Origin: Tieghemiomyces parasiticus
Lineage: Eukaryota > Kickxellomycota > Dimargaritomycetes > Dimargaritales > Dimargaritaceae
Direction: 5' to 3'
Length of the DNA stretch: 33,221 nt
Assembly: GCA_027575765.1 (NCBI GenBank)
Contig: JANBPT010000504.1
Location: forward strand, 1 to 33,221
Shown: piece after piece, positions 9,337 through 18,818 of the stretch
Layout: the number at the start of each line of letters is the position of its first letter
How positions within the stretch are numbered: position 1 is the stretch's first letter
Notes under the pieces: model-generated
What the model was told of the DNA's origin: nothing
Databases searched by the model: none
What the model saw: the letters and a program-made list of their open reading frames with translations, nothing else
Position numbers and translations under genes: made by a program

Positions 9337-11486
9337 CAGAAATAAAACCTAACTGGTGAACGATAATGCCGATTTATGGGCACTGCCTCTAACATACAAA
9401 CATTAGGTTAAACGCCACCCCCGCCGGTTATCTAGTGACTTTAAAATCCTCAGCACATTGAATTACTAGCTTCGAAAAATATGGTTAACCCACTATAAAG
9501 GCAACTCTAACCAGTATCTGCTGCCTCTAGCCGCTAAAGAATGTGCAGACGGCCAATCCGTATATATACGAATCAGAACTCCCTTAGAAAAGCAATTGGC
9601 AATCCCCTCCGTTGGCCCGCATTGGTGAGCTTGACAGGGACGCGGCCTAGGCCGTGCTGGAGATCAGACCCCAAGAAGTCTTATGGTCATTAGCGGGGGA
9701 TCAGCCACAATTTCCTCAAGGCCGTTGTCAACAGCTACGCGTAGCCTATGTCGTAATCTAGAGCCACAAACTTAAATGAAGGAAATATATTATCTAAGGA
9801 GCCTTCATGGCGATGGGGCACCTTATTACTAGTTTCCAACCACTCGGACCTAAATTATCATTTCGGCAGCCCGATTGCCGTTACACCACCCTGCAATCCT
9901 GCTGCTTTGGCCCCCCCTGCAACATTTGTGAGTCTAAATCGTCAAGCAACGGCAGGTGAGCAACAGGGGCTCCAGGCCGGTGGCAGCTATGGACGCTTGG
10001 GGGCCGGAGCTCACCAAACCCCAGCCCTGTCATTAGGAGGAGAGTGTACGAAAAATGTATGAAAAGAGCCCGTCGCGTAGTCTACTCGGGCGACCATCAC
10101 TTTGAACATAAATTAGGCCACTATCAAATCATCACAACTCGTTGCTCCATCTGTACATTTGCAAGGCCTTGCGTTGGTCAACGGCCTCTGTCCTAGCGCT
10201 TGACATGGCCTCTCTGCCAACCTCGTCTCGCAAAGGACCCTCCATAGATAGCTCTATAACCCCAGCTCTGAGGTTTGTGGCGTTAGCCGTATGCTATACC
10301 GGCCTAATGCTATGTTGGACTCACGGCGGTGAAGGCCTGAGTTTAGACCAAGCCCACTATCTCTACACGTCATGTCGGACAGCCTCGCTAGCTAGAGCTG
10401 AAGGGGGGGGGCGGAGTCAAGTAAAGTGGGCCCAACAATACCTCCTGCTCTCCCACTTATCCTATCACCACCATTGTCTGTCTGGGGATAAGGGGGACAA
10501 ACTTATTACTGAGGGGCGCGTGCTCACCAACGTGTGACACCCATCGGAATGTGGGCCCTGATGAATTTCATTGCGAGAAACACTCCGATTCATTGCTACC
10601 GCCCCTGTCTACCGATTGAACGTTCCCCGGGGCCCACTAAGTCACCTAGTGGGAGTCAATGCCTTCCAGTCGTCCCGTCCAAAGCCGTTGATCGAAGCCT
10701 GTGACGGCCTGCTACAATTGTGAGCCGCCGTGGCCGTCACTAGAATGCCTTACCACAGCCTACCAGGATCCCAGAAAAAAAACTGTCGGCCCGCTGTTCC
10801 TATCAATCGTAAGCTGGATAGGAAGCAGTGCGCACAGCTAAGGCGTGAAAACGTGGGGAGGTAGTTTCCCGAAAATATGCGGGAGGGGACGAGTTGAGGC
10901 GGCAAAAAGCCTTCGCTCAAAGCAGCCGACCGGGGTGGTCAACGTTGCGGGGAGTATTCTATAGGCCTAATACGCCCCCTGTGGTTCACGCGGAGTTGGC
11001 AATTTGATAGCATGGAAAGGATATCGCATCTTCCCGTATTGGTCCACCCATGGGGCGGCACCAGTCACATAAACTACAGTGAGTGGGCTTTAAGGCAGGA
11101 GTGAGCAAGCCAGCTGCTACACGCCTTGACTTCGTGCTGCCCATCCGAGACCGGTTCAACCACATTCACCTCAGCTTTGTCTCGGCCTCGCTCTCTGCGT
11201 AGAACAAGCTTAATTACCGCCGACTGGGCCTTGTGCCACATCTCTGCTCTGCCGTTCGGTACTCATTTGTAGGAAGGTATTCCGCGTCGCTACCGGGATC
11301 TGTACCTCCAATTGCACTCTCCAACTTTTATACCTCTTCACACTTTGTAACGCCGCCCTGCTCCATTTGGAACTGTAGCACAGGCCGCACAATTAGCTCA
11401 GGTTCTCGGGCTCGCATCGCCCATTGTCCACCCACCCCAATACCTACCGACAAGCCCCCCACTCTCCACCGTTGCCCAGTACCGCC

Positions 11487-14400
11487 ATGTCAATCTCCCT
11501 GGACCCTGTCGCTTCCGGGGCGGGTAGTCTCTACGCCCGTTCAGGACTAGCCGACATCTCCCAGTATACTTCAGGGCCGTATTCCCACCTGAACGACTGG
11601 CGGTCCTCATTCCTCGCCGGCGATAACGCCAGCCAAAGGTAAGCATCATACGCTGGCCCAGCGAGTCTGCTAGGGGTATTCCCAAGGCACGAGGAGGGTG
11701 TCAAGTGGTTGAGGCGTTTACTTTGGTTTGCGCCTTTTTGGCCCACGCGGACGGGGTCTGGGGTGGCCGGCCTAGCTGCCGCTTTCCGTGGCCGCCGTCA
11801 AACAACTCTAACTTAATCCGCTTGCTTCCTGCTCGACCGTAAAACCTTGTTTTTACTGGCGTTTGTGACAGTGAGCTCAAGACTGCCCGGCTTGTACTTC
11901 CCGACAAGGCACAATTCACCACTTGCATAGCGGCTTCACAGGTAAGGCCGACGCAGGACACTCGGGGAGGTCCGGGTTTACTTTTACACGCAAGCACTGT
12001 GTGTGGTCTAGCTCCTTTGCCCATGGTCTCATGCTATTTCCTGATACTCACTCCCACTCCCTCTACCTCCACGTAGACATCCGCACTGCTGGCCGTAGGT
12101 TCCGGCGGACCCAGCCCCAATCTCTTTGTCGTCAAGGGGCAGGCCGCTACGTTGGAGAGCGATGACGGCACCGTGCCGAGCATGGAGCTTAAGGCCCAGG
12201 CCTCCTCGCGGTACCCAACCCACAGCGTCGCCTTCTCTGACCGACACATCGTCACGGGGAATGACCGTGGTGTCAACCTCCTCTATACTGTGGACACGGA
12301 GGCCCTCCTCAGTCACCAAGCTGACGCCTACCCAGAAGCCGGCAGCGGCCTCAAGCTGGTAGCCACCTACCGCAACAAATTGAGCCGGGCGCCTGAGGTA
12401 CCCGTCCCGGGCAAGTACCTGAGCTCGCGGCGGGTCCTGCGTACCGACTTTGAACCTGTGACCGGGCGGACTTCAGGCCCCGACGCGGCCACTCGGTCCT
12501 CCCACCGCTTCCTGGCGGCGGTGGGGCCCGTTGTCCACATTTGGGACGTGAACGACTCGTCCAAACCGGTGCGTGACGACCGCGTGGCCCCCGCTCAGAT
12601 CACCGCCGCACACTGGCACCCATACCCGTTCTCACAGCTCCTGGCAGTGGGCTGCGTCGACCGGGCGCTGAGTGTGGCCGACATTCGCAAGCGCGGCAAG
12701 CCCGTGGTGTGGAAGGTGCGCGGCGCCCATCGCGGCCCCATTAACGACGTCCAGTGGAGTCCTTTCATCCCGTACTGGCTGGCCAGCGCCGGTGACGACA
12801 ATAACGCTCACATCTGGGATCTCCGCTACCTTTCTGGGCCCGTATTCAGTATTCAGCAGCACCAACGGTCTATCACCTCGGTAAGTCACTTTATACCGCC
12901 GAAGCTGCGCGCTCGATACGCCAGCACCTCTCGATCCTCTGCGGCTACTCCTTCCTTTCCTCCCCGTTCCTGTCCGCATCCGATTTCATACCCATACCCA
13001 TCCGCTATCCCTCCTCTCGGTCCCTTACTCACTACGCCCTCTACCGTGCTTTCACTCCCCACTCCTATCCCAACCCAGCTCTGCTGGTCCAACACCCACT
13101 GCGATATGCTCTCGACAGGGTCTGCCGATCGACACTGGCGGCTGTGGACCTTGCGCCCAGGTAGCCACGCGGGGACCTACCAGCGCCGCCCCAGCAAGGA
13201 GACGCCGGCGGCACCAACGGCTGTTTCGGCAAACCTGATCGCCGATTCAGCCCAGGGCATTACCGGATTCCTGGCTGGTATCAGCTGCCCGGCCACCTTC
13301 GATAACACCTACTTCGCATGCTCCTCCAAGGGCGAACTGACCTCCTTCCAGCTAACCGAGGGGGCCCTGGAGGCAGTGGCTATTCACCGATTTACGGCTG
13401 GCGCCCACCCAACCGAGTATGAGATTGAACAGCTAGCCTATCAGCGCAACTTTGCCGACGCCGTCCCCAGCTTCAGCGCCCTGGCCCGCGGGGCCGACAA
13501 GGATCCACAGTTGGCTGCCCATATCGAGGCACTGTCGCGACTGCTAGTCCCCAAAGATGCCGTTACGTGGGACGGTTGGACCATCCCGCCCCTCCCGCCT
13601 GCACCCAGTTCCACCCTGACGGGCCGGCACCGTCTCCCGCTCAAGTCCGATGTGGACCAGGGTATCCGGGCCTTCAGGAAGGACCTGACCACGTTCTCGT
13701 ACGGCCTGCCCCCCAACGCCCGCCCGCGACATCACCCGGCCAAGTTGTCCCAGGTTCAAATGGTTCTGACGCGCCTCTCGGCCAACTCGGAAGTACAAGA
13801 GTTCGAGGCCCTCGTCCTGGCCGGAGACTGGCAAACCCTAGTGGCCGACCGGTCCCGCGTCGAGCAAGCCTTCACCGCATCCCCACATGCCTACCCGGTC
13901 AATCTGCTCCGGGGAATGCTTAAACTCATTCTACCTCATGACTGCCTGGCCGCCCTGGAGCTGGGGATGCGCGTGGTCGCCGTGTACGGTAAGACGGCGG
14001 ACCAGGCCGTCCTCATTGACCTAACCGGAGTGGTGCACCTCCTACTCTACCCGACCGTGTACGACACGGAGGCCCCACGGACTGCCGTCGACCCTCCCGG
14101 CCGGGACGCCCGCCACCGCAAGGCCAGCTTCTCTCTCATCGGCGGGACGGGTGGCTTCCATAGTGCCCGCGAGGAAGCGGCGGTGCGCGAACTGCCAAGT
14201 GTGCGTCAGCAGCTGTACCGCCTCCTACGTGACCGCCTGCGGGCGGTTCTGGGTATGATCCAACTGGAGGTACAGGTCCAAAAGACAGTGCTGCGTGGAG
14301 GGGAGCAGGCTCAGGTGGCTGACGCCATCGTCCAGCTCATGCTACCCTGTCCGTATACCGTGTCGGCTGGGGCCATGCGTCTCTACCTCAACTCGCTAGT

Positions 14401-15013
14401 CCAGACGCGCCGGTACGATGAGTACCTGGTGCACGTGACACACCTGATCCCAGAGTTCCAGGGTTACGAGCTAGCCCAGATTCTGCAGCATCAGGCCACA
14501 TCTGTGGTGGCACCGCGACTTAAGAAGCAGCTTAATCTGATCCTCACCTCGGCTGAGCACGACCCGCTTAACCTCGAGATCACCATGTACCGCGATACGC
14601 TCAACAAGCTAGCCAAGCTACTCACCCGGAGTGGCGGGGGCGCCAACGGCATACCTGGGTTCCCAGGCCCCATGCTCGTGGAATATTTTACGGAGCTCAG
14701 CCGGGCCTTTTTCAAAGTTTTGGGCCTTATGCTCCGCCAGCAGGAGGAGGTTGAGGAAGTGACCCGCGACACTCGACCCTTGCTCAATATCTGGACCGAC
14801 CTGCTCTATCGGCCGCAGTGGAAGGCGGACCAGCAGTGGGACAAGCTGACAGCCGGGTCTGCGGATACCACCACCCCCGAGAGTACCGCCGACCGTGACA
14901 CCCCCGAGGCCATTCGGAGTTCCGTGTTCTTCTACCCTCCTGTTGAGGGTCACCAAGTTCAGCCCGTGCTCGACGCGCTTGAGAAGATCCGTAACCATTT
15001 TTATGTACAGTAG
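11487..15013 (+). CDS. WD40 beta-propeller protein with long helical C-terminal region, 986 aa
   Basis: Four exons: 11487-11638, 11872-11941, 12077-12880 and 13079-15013. Introns are 233, 135 and 198 nt, all GT-AG, with phases 2, 0 and 0 that match. The start ACCGCCATG gives MSISLDPVASG; the frame open from 12152 alone would lack the first propeller blade. WD-type blades are visible to about residue 365: HIWDVND near 228, a blade through VADIRKRG near 275, AHIWDLRYL near 319, and RLWTLRPG near 363, where RSITS joins LCWSNTHCD across intron 3. From about residue 500 the protein is Leu/Ala-rich and probably a helical solenoid, ending QPVLDALEKIRNHFYVQ. This layout is typical of scaffold subunits in membrane-coat, trafficking or nutrient-signalling complexes, but I cannot name an orthologue. 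No membrane segment or signal peptide is seen. Confidence 0.85.
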
Positions 15014-16607
15014 ACGTTAGTTCCCCCCCTCCCCCTCTTCCTTATTTCCCAACTGGGCCCCATCGCCTTGTCTTTTTTTAATTTATTTATTTATTAGTCC
15101 CTGCTCGACGACTTTCATTGTTATTATAAGGATGCGGTGCTTATCAATGGCCGACAAGGGAAAGCCCATCGTTTTATACCCGACAACTTTCGTAATGTCA
15201 TATATACGTATATACGTCGATTACTATTTTATAACCCCCCGACCAGTTCCTCCGAATTCTGGCTCCTTCGAGTTACATTCCTATTCTTGACACCACGCCG
15301 TACCTTGACGACCCCTATAATGTTTTGGTCACCATTATTAGCTGGTAAACAACAATCATTTATGATAGGGGGAAGGGCCGGTAGCTAAAGTGTCAATGGG
15401 ACGGGTGAAGACTTGCGTCCCATTAGGTAATAATGGCTTAACCAACCAACAACTTACCGTGAGTGGCCCGGTGTCAAGAAAGGCGCATTAGGGCCGGATG
15501 TGGAAGGTAATAAGCTTTCCCAATAAATAATAGAAAGGGTGATATACGCCAGGGGTAAAATCTGTACTCTGATAACGTACAAGTCCTGGCGCCGATGGTT
15601 TAAACTTAGGCCGCCACAACCAAATTTCGACAGTTCGATTGGACCCAATATAGTACTGAAGGTACCACGCTCGCATAGGGTTGAGTATATAGGAAGAGTC
15701 GAGCAGGAGCTGCGGATAATCCCCCCCTGTGTGAGTCCTTTTTCCGAATCCACTTCTTTTGTGAACCATACTGAATGGTGTAGGTATGCGCGAGTGTCCC
15801 GGACCGATGTTGGGTGATTTTCTATAGCAAACCATCACTGCGGGCTAGGCGGATTATATGTAGGTGCATATTATTTGAACCTGGCCCCTGACTGGTTATA
15901 CGTGGCCACTTCCAGGTATTAGGGGCAGGGCGGGAGGCTGTTGCGGATAAAATACCCAACCTACTTGTCGTACCCAAAAGAAATGCCAAGCCTCGAGATG
16001 TTCCTCCTGCGGACGGGGTCACAGTCCTCCTGCGCCGACACACCCGCCCAGACGCCTATGATTACCTCACCCTCTGACGTGACGCATCTAGGTTTGCCCC
16101 TTCCACCGCCAGCTTCTACTGTCTTACTGGCCTGGCCCCCTGCAACTTCTAACTGTCCAGGAATATCAAACAGCGACTGAGAGGTAAAAAGTTCACCACC
16201 CTAGATGCGGGCTGCGGACGCCTGGAAATCGGAATATACTGGGCTCCAACCACATGCCTTTAGAGTCTGCTATGATAGCTGACTAGAATGAGGTAGCCGA
16301 GCGGTACAAAGTGACGGAGGCTACATTAAATAATCATTTGGCGTCGAAAATATCACACATTATTGTGGCACCTAAACTTCCCATAAAGGGTATCCATCTG
16401 TAAGAAGTCCGAACCGCATGACTTTGTTAAAAAACAGAAAAACGTCCGCATATTCTAGGTGCTACGAGTACCATGGGGCGTCCAGCCTTGACTATGGGAA
16501 ACAATAGGTGGGCCAAACTATCCTAGTGCTTGCCTGAAGCGTCATTTGCGAGGATCTGCACACAAAAATATAACGTTGTATAATATACCTGTTACTTAGA
16601 AAACATC
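15014..16607. other. 1.6-kb spacer between the WD40 gene and the tRNA gene
   Basis: The first 90 nt are pyrimidine-rich with a TTTATTTATTTATT tract and are probably the 3' UTR of the WD40 gene. The rest shows overlapping short frames without codon bias. One 61-codon frame at about 15892-16076 has no start codon or family features. I see no supported gene. Confidence 0.6.
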
Positions 16608-16712
16608 GTCAGTTTGGCCGAGTGGTTAAGGCGTTGGACTTGAACGTGCGGCTCAGCCCGCCAAGCCATCCAATGGGGTTCCCCCGCGCAGGTTCAAATC
16701 CTGCAGCTGACG
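16608..16712 (+). tRNA. tRNA-Ser (anticodon UGA) with a 23-nt intron
   Basis: The acceptor arms GTCAGTT (16608-16614) and AGCTGAC (16705-16711) pair with one G-T, followed by discriminator G at 16712, the serine identity base. Box A (TGGCCGAGTGG) and box B (GGTTCAAATCC) are intact. The anticodon stem TTGGA/TCCAA encloses CTTGAAA once the intron is removed, giving anticodon TGA at 16641-16643. The intron is 16645-16667, at the standard nuclear position after base 37. A long variable arm (about TGGGGTTCCCCC) confirms a class II tRNA. The mature length is 82 nt before CCA addition. It reads UCA codons. An AT-rich TATA-like stretch lies just upstream at about 16565-16590. Confidence 0.94.
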
Positions 16713-16716
16713 GTTC

Positions 16717-16727
16717 TTTTTTTTTTT
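16717..16727 (+). terminator. Pol III terminator of tRNA-Ser
   Basis: Eleven T residues begin 5 nt after the mature 3' end, the normal Pol III stop signal. This supports an active gene rather than a tRNA relic. Confidence 0.9.
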
Positions 16728-17132
16728 CCTCCCCGTACATCATCCCGCCCGAGTTCGAGTCCCACTCTTACCTTTCAGTCTAATTATTTTTCCACACGGC
16801 AATGCGGAACGTTGTTTAACGTCAGTTCGTAGAGATATATTGTATTCATTCCGTTGGCTAAGGCCAATTGTATTCGCACTCGATGATGTTTGTCCATCGT
16901 GTTGATTGGATACTGAAAGTTAGGCTTTATAGAATATTACATAGTGGTATGTATAAAAATAAAAATATGGGTTGAACAGCGTGAAGCATACACAGTAACG
17001 GATAACAGGCTTAGGGAGGGGGTGGTATGTGATAGATTAAAAAACACAACATCGTACGCATATGTTGGAATCAATAATTTGATGACCGACTAAAGATGGC
17101 TGGTGTACAAAGTTGGAATCAGGGAGCGATTT
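16728..17132. other. spacer between tRNA-Ser and the permease 3' end
   Basis: No gene is seen. A box-B-like GAGTTCGAGTCCC at about 16751-16763 has no matching stem or box A. The AT-rich part near 16920-17060 is probably the 3' UTR of the minus-strand permease. Confidence 0.6.
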
Positions 17133-18818
17133 TTAAAGGTCGACGGAGGTCCGAGTGGCAGTGTAACCGTTACCGTGCGTAGGGGCTGGGGCGTCGGCAT
17201 GGCTCTCGATCATCTCCGATCCCTCCTGCGCAGCGCGGGTCTGGGCGGCGGCAGCGGCGTGGACCTCATCCACGTCGTCGTTGGTAGGGAAGTTGACCTT
17301 AGAGTGGCGACGACCATAGATGGCGTAAACTATGACACCGATACCGAGCCAGATAAAGAGCCGGTAGATGGTGGACGGGTCAGACAGGACAATAAGGGCG
17401 ATGGAGATGAGGGAGCCGAGGACAGGGAAAACGAAGGGGCCGAGCGGAACTCGGAACCCGCGGGGCATCTCGGGCCGAGTGAAGCGGAGGATGATGACGC
17501 CTATGTGGACCAAGAGGAAGGCTAAGAGAGTGCCCACGCTGGTCATGTCGCCCAGAATGTCGACAGGGAGGAAGCCGGCCAGGACGGCACAGCAGACACC
17601 AGTGAGGATGGTCGGCACAAACGGGGTGCGGAACCGCGGGTGGAGACGGCTAAAGACGCGCGGGAGGAGCCCGTCCTTGGCCATGGTGTGGAAAATACGG
17701 GGCTGGCCCATCATTAAAATGAGCATGACGGAGAGGAGGCCGGCGATAGCACCGATATCGACAATGATGCGCAGCCACCGGGTATTGCTCATCTGCTCGA
17801 GGGCAAACGAGATGGGGTGCGCCACGTCGAGCTCGTAGTAGGGTCGGAGCCCCACGACAACGGCGGCAGTGGCAATGTAGAGCGTGGTGCAGATCACTAG
17901 GGAGGCGATGATACCAATGGGTAGGTCGCGCTTGGGGTTCTTGGCCTCCTGGGCGGCGGTGGTAACGGCGTCGAAGCCAATGTAAGCGAAGAAGACCGTC
18001 TTGGCACCCTTGATGATACCGAGCCCGCCGTACTTGCCGTCCTCAGCCGGGGGAATGAAGGGCTTATAGTTATCAGGGTTCACACGGCCGCAGGCGCCAA
18101 ACACAAAGATGAGTACCACGAGGACCTTGATCACCACGGCGATGGTATTGACCATGGCCGACTCGCGGACCCCCAGAACTAGGACCAGGGTCACGATCAG
18201 GACGATGAGGATGGCCGGGATATTGATGATGTTTCCCGTCGTGACGAACGAGCTGTCGGTCCAGATGACGGGAGATGACGTGGTGCGCGGATCGAGGGTC
18301 ACGTGGAAGGCGTCGGAGAAGAAGGCCACGAGATACGACGACCAAGACACAGCTACGGTGGCGGCCCCGACCAGGTATTCGAGGATGAGGTCCCATCCGA
18401 TGATCCAGGCCATAAACTCACCCATGGTGGCGTAGGTATACGTGTAGGCCGAGCCCGAGATGGGGACCATAGAGGCCAGTTCCGAATAGGAGAAGGCGGC
18501 CAGGGCGGCGCAAACCGCGGCCACGATGAAGGAGATGATAATGGCCGGACCAGCGTACTTGGCGGCGGCCACACCAGTGAGCACAAAGATGCCGCCCCCA
18601 ATGATGCAGCCGACGCCTAGGAAGGTGAGGTCCCAGGCAGAGAGTGTGCGGCGCATCTTCGAGGTGTCACCCTCGGCCATAATGTTCTCGATGGACTTAC
18701 GAGAGACGAGCAGGCGCAGGAAGTACTTGAAGGAGCTCTCATCCTCCCGACGCGTCGTCCACAACGGGTTCGCCGTAACATGGGCGATAGCCACCTTGTC
18801 GTCCTTGTAGTCGCTCAT
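17133..18818 (-). CDS. cationic-amino-acid-type permease (APC superfamily, CAT family), 561 aa
   Basis: An intronless membrane transporter that should carry amino acids across the plasma or vacuolar membrane; CAT-family members take basic and some neutral amino acids, and the substrate cannot be read from the sequence. Residues 40-60 hold the family signature before helix 1 (SRKSIENIMAEG and KMRRTLSAWDL). Helix 1 has the unwound GCIIGGGIFVLTG motif at 70-82. Helix 6 has FFAYIGFDAVTTAAQEAKNP at 276-295, the classic APC substrate-site region. About 12 helices run to residue 501. The cytosolic tail (502-561) is Ala- and charge-rich and disordered. Length fits the shorter plant and bacterial CAT members more than the 14-helix animal ones. 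The start ATG at 18816-18818 leaves a 62-residue cytosolic N-terminus. The first residues, MSDYKDDK, resemble the FLAG epitope by chance. Confidence 0.93.
   Translation of the reverse strand: MSDYKDDKVAIAHVTANPLWTTRREDESSFKYFLRLLVSRKSIENIMAEGDTSKMRRTLSAWDLTFLGVGCIIGGGIFVLTGVAAAKYAGPAIIISFIVAAVCAALAAFSYSELASMVPISGSAYTYTYATMGEFMAWIIGWDLILEYLVGAATVAVSWSSYLVAFFSDAFHVTLDPRTTSSPVIWTDSSFVTTGNIINIPAILIVLIVTLVLVLGVRESAMVNTIAVVIKVLVVLIFVFGACGRVNPDNYKPFIPPAEDGKYGGLGIIKGAKTVFFAYIGFDAVTTAAQEAKNPKRDLPIGIIASLVICTTLYIATAAVVVGLRPYYELDVAHPISFALEQMSNTRWLRIIVDIGAIAGLLSVMLILMMGQPRIFHTMAKDGLLPRVFSRLHPRFRTPFVPTILTGVCCAVLAGFLPVDILGDMTSVGTLLAFLLVHIGVIILRFTRPEMPRGFRVPLGPFVFPVLGSLISIALIVLSDPSTIYRLFIWLGIGVIVYAIYGRRHSKVNFPTNDDVDEVHAAAAAQTRAAQEGSEMIESHADAPAPTHGNGYTATRTSVDL

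Larger units (their letters stand above)
7602..11486. other. 3.9-kb spacer, mostly without supported genes
   Basis: Apart from the two weak candidates at 7836-8004 and 8206-8550 I see no gene. The frame at 10142-10537 (first true ATG at 10206) is open for over 110 codons and has one hydrophobic segment, but shows no third-position bias and no motif. A short imperfect 10-nt tandem repeat sits near 9309-9336. From about 11200 the strand becomes C/T-rich, forming the likely promoter of the WD40 gene. Confidence 0.55.

Noticed and set aside
10142..10537. 131-codon plus-strand frame with one hydrophobic segment
   Set aside because: It begins with TTG, the first ATG is at 10206, third positions are not biased, and it contains a G8 run. 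No promoter-like leader is seen.
10555..10590. CTGATGA...GAGAAAC resembling a hammerhead ribozyme core
   Set aside because: The sequence between the two core boxes does not form stem II, and no flanking stems I or III are visible.
15892..16076. 61-codon plus-strand frame ending YDYLTL
   Set aside because: Frames of this length arise by chance; no start codon, splice acceptor or family was found.
16748..16766. Box-B-like GAGTTCGAGTCCC just after the tRNA gene
   Set aside because: There is no T-stem pairing, no box A and no cloverleaf, so it is not a second tRNA.
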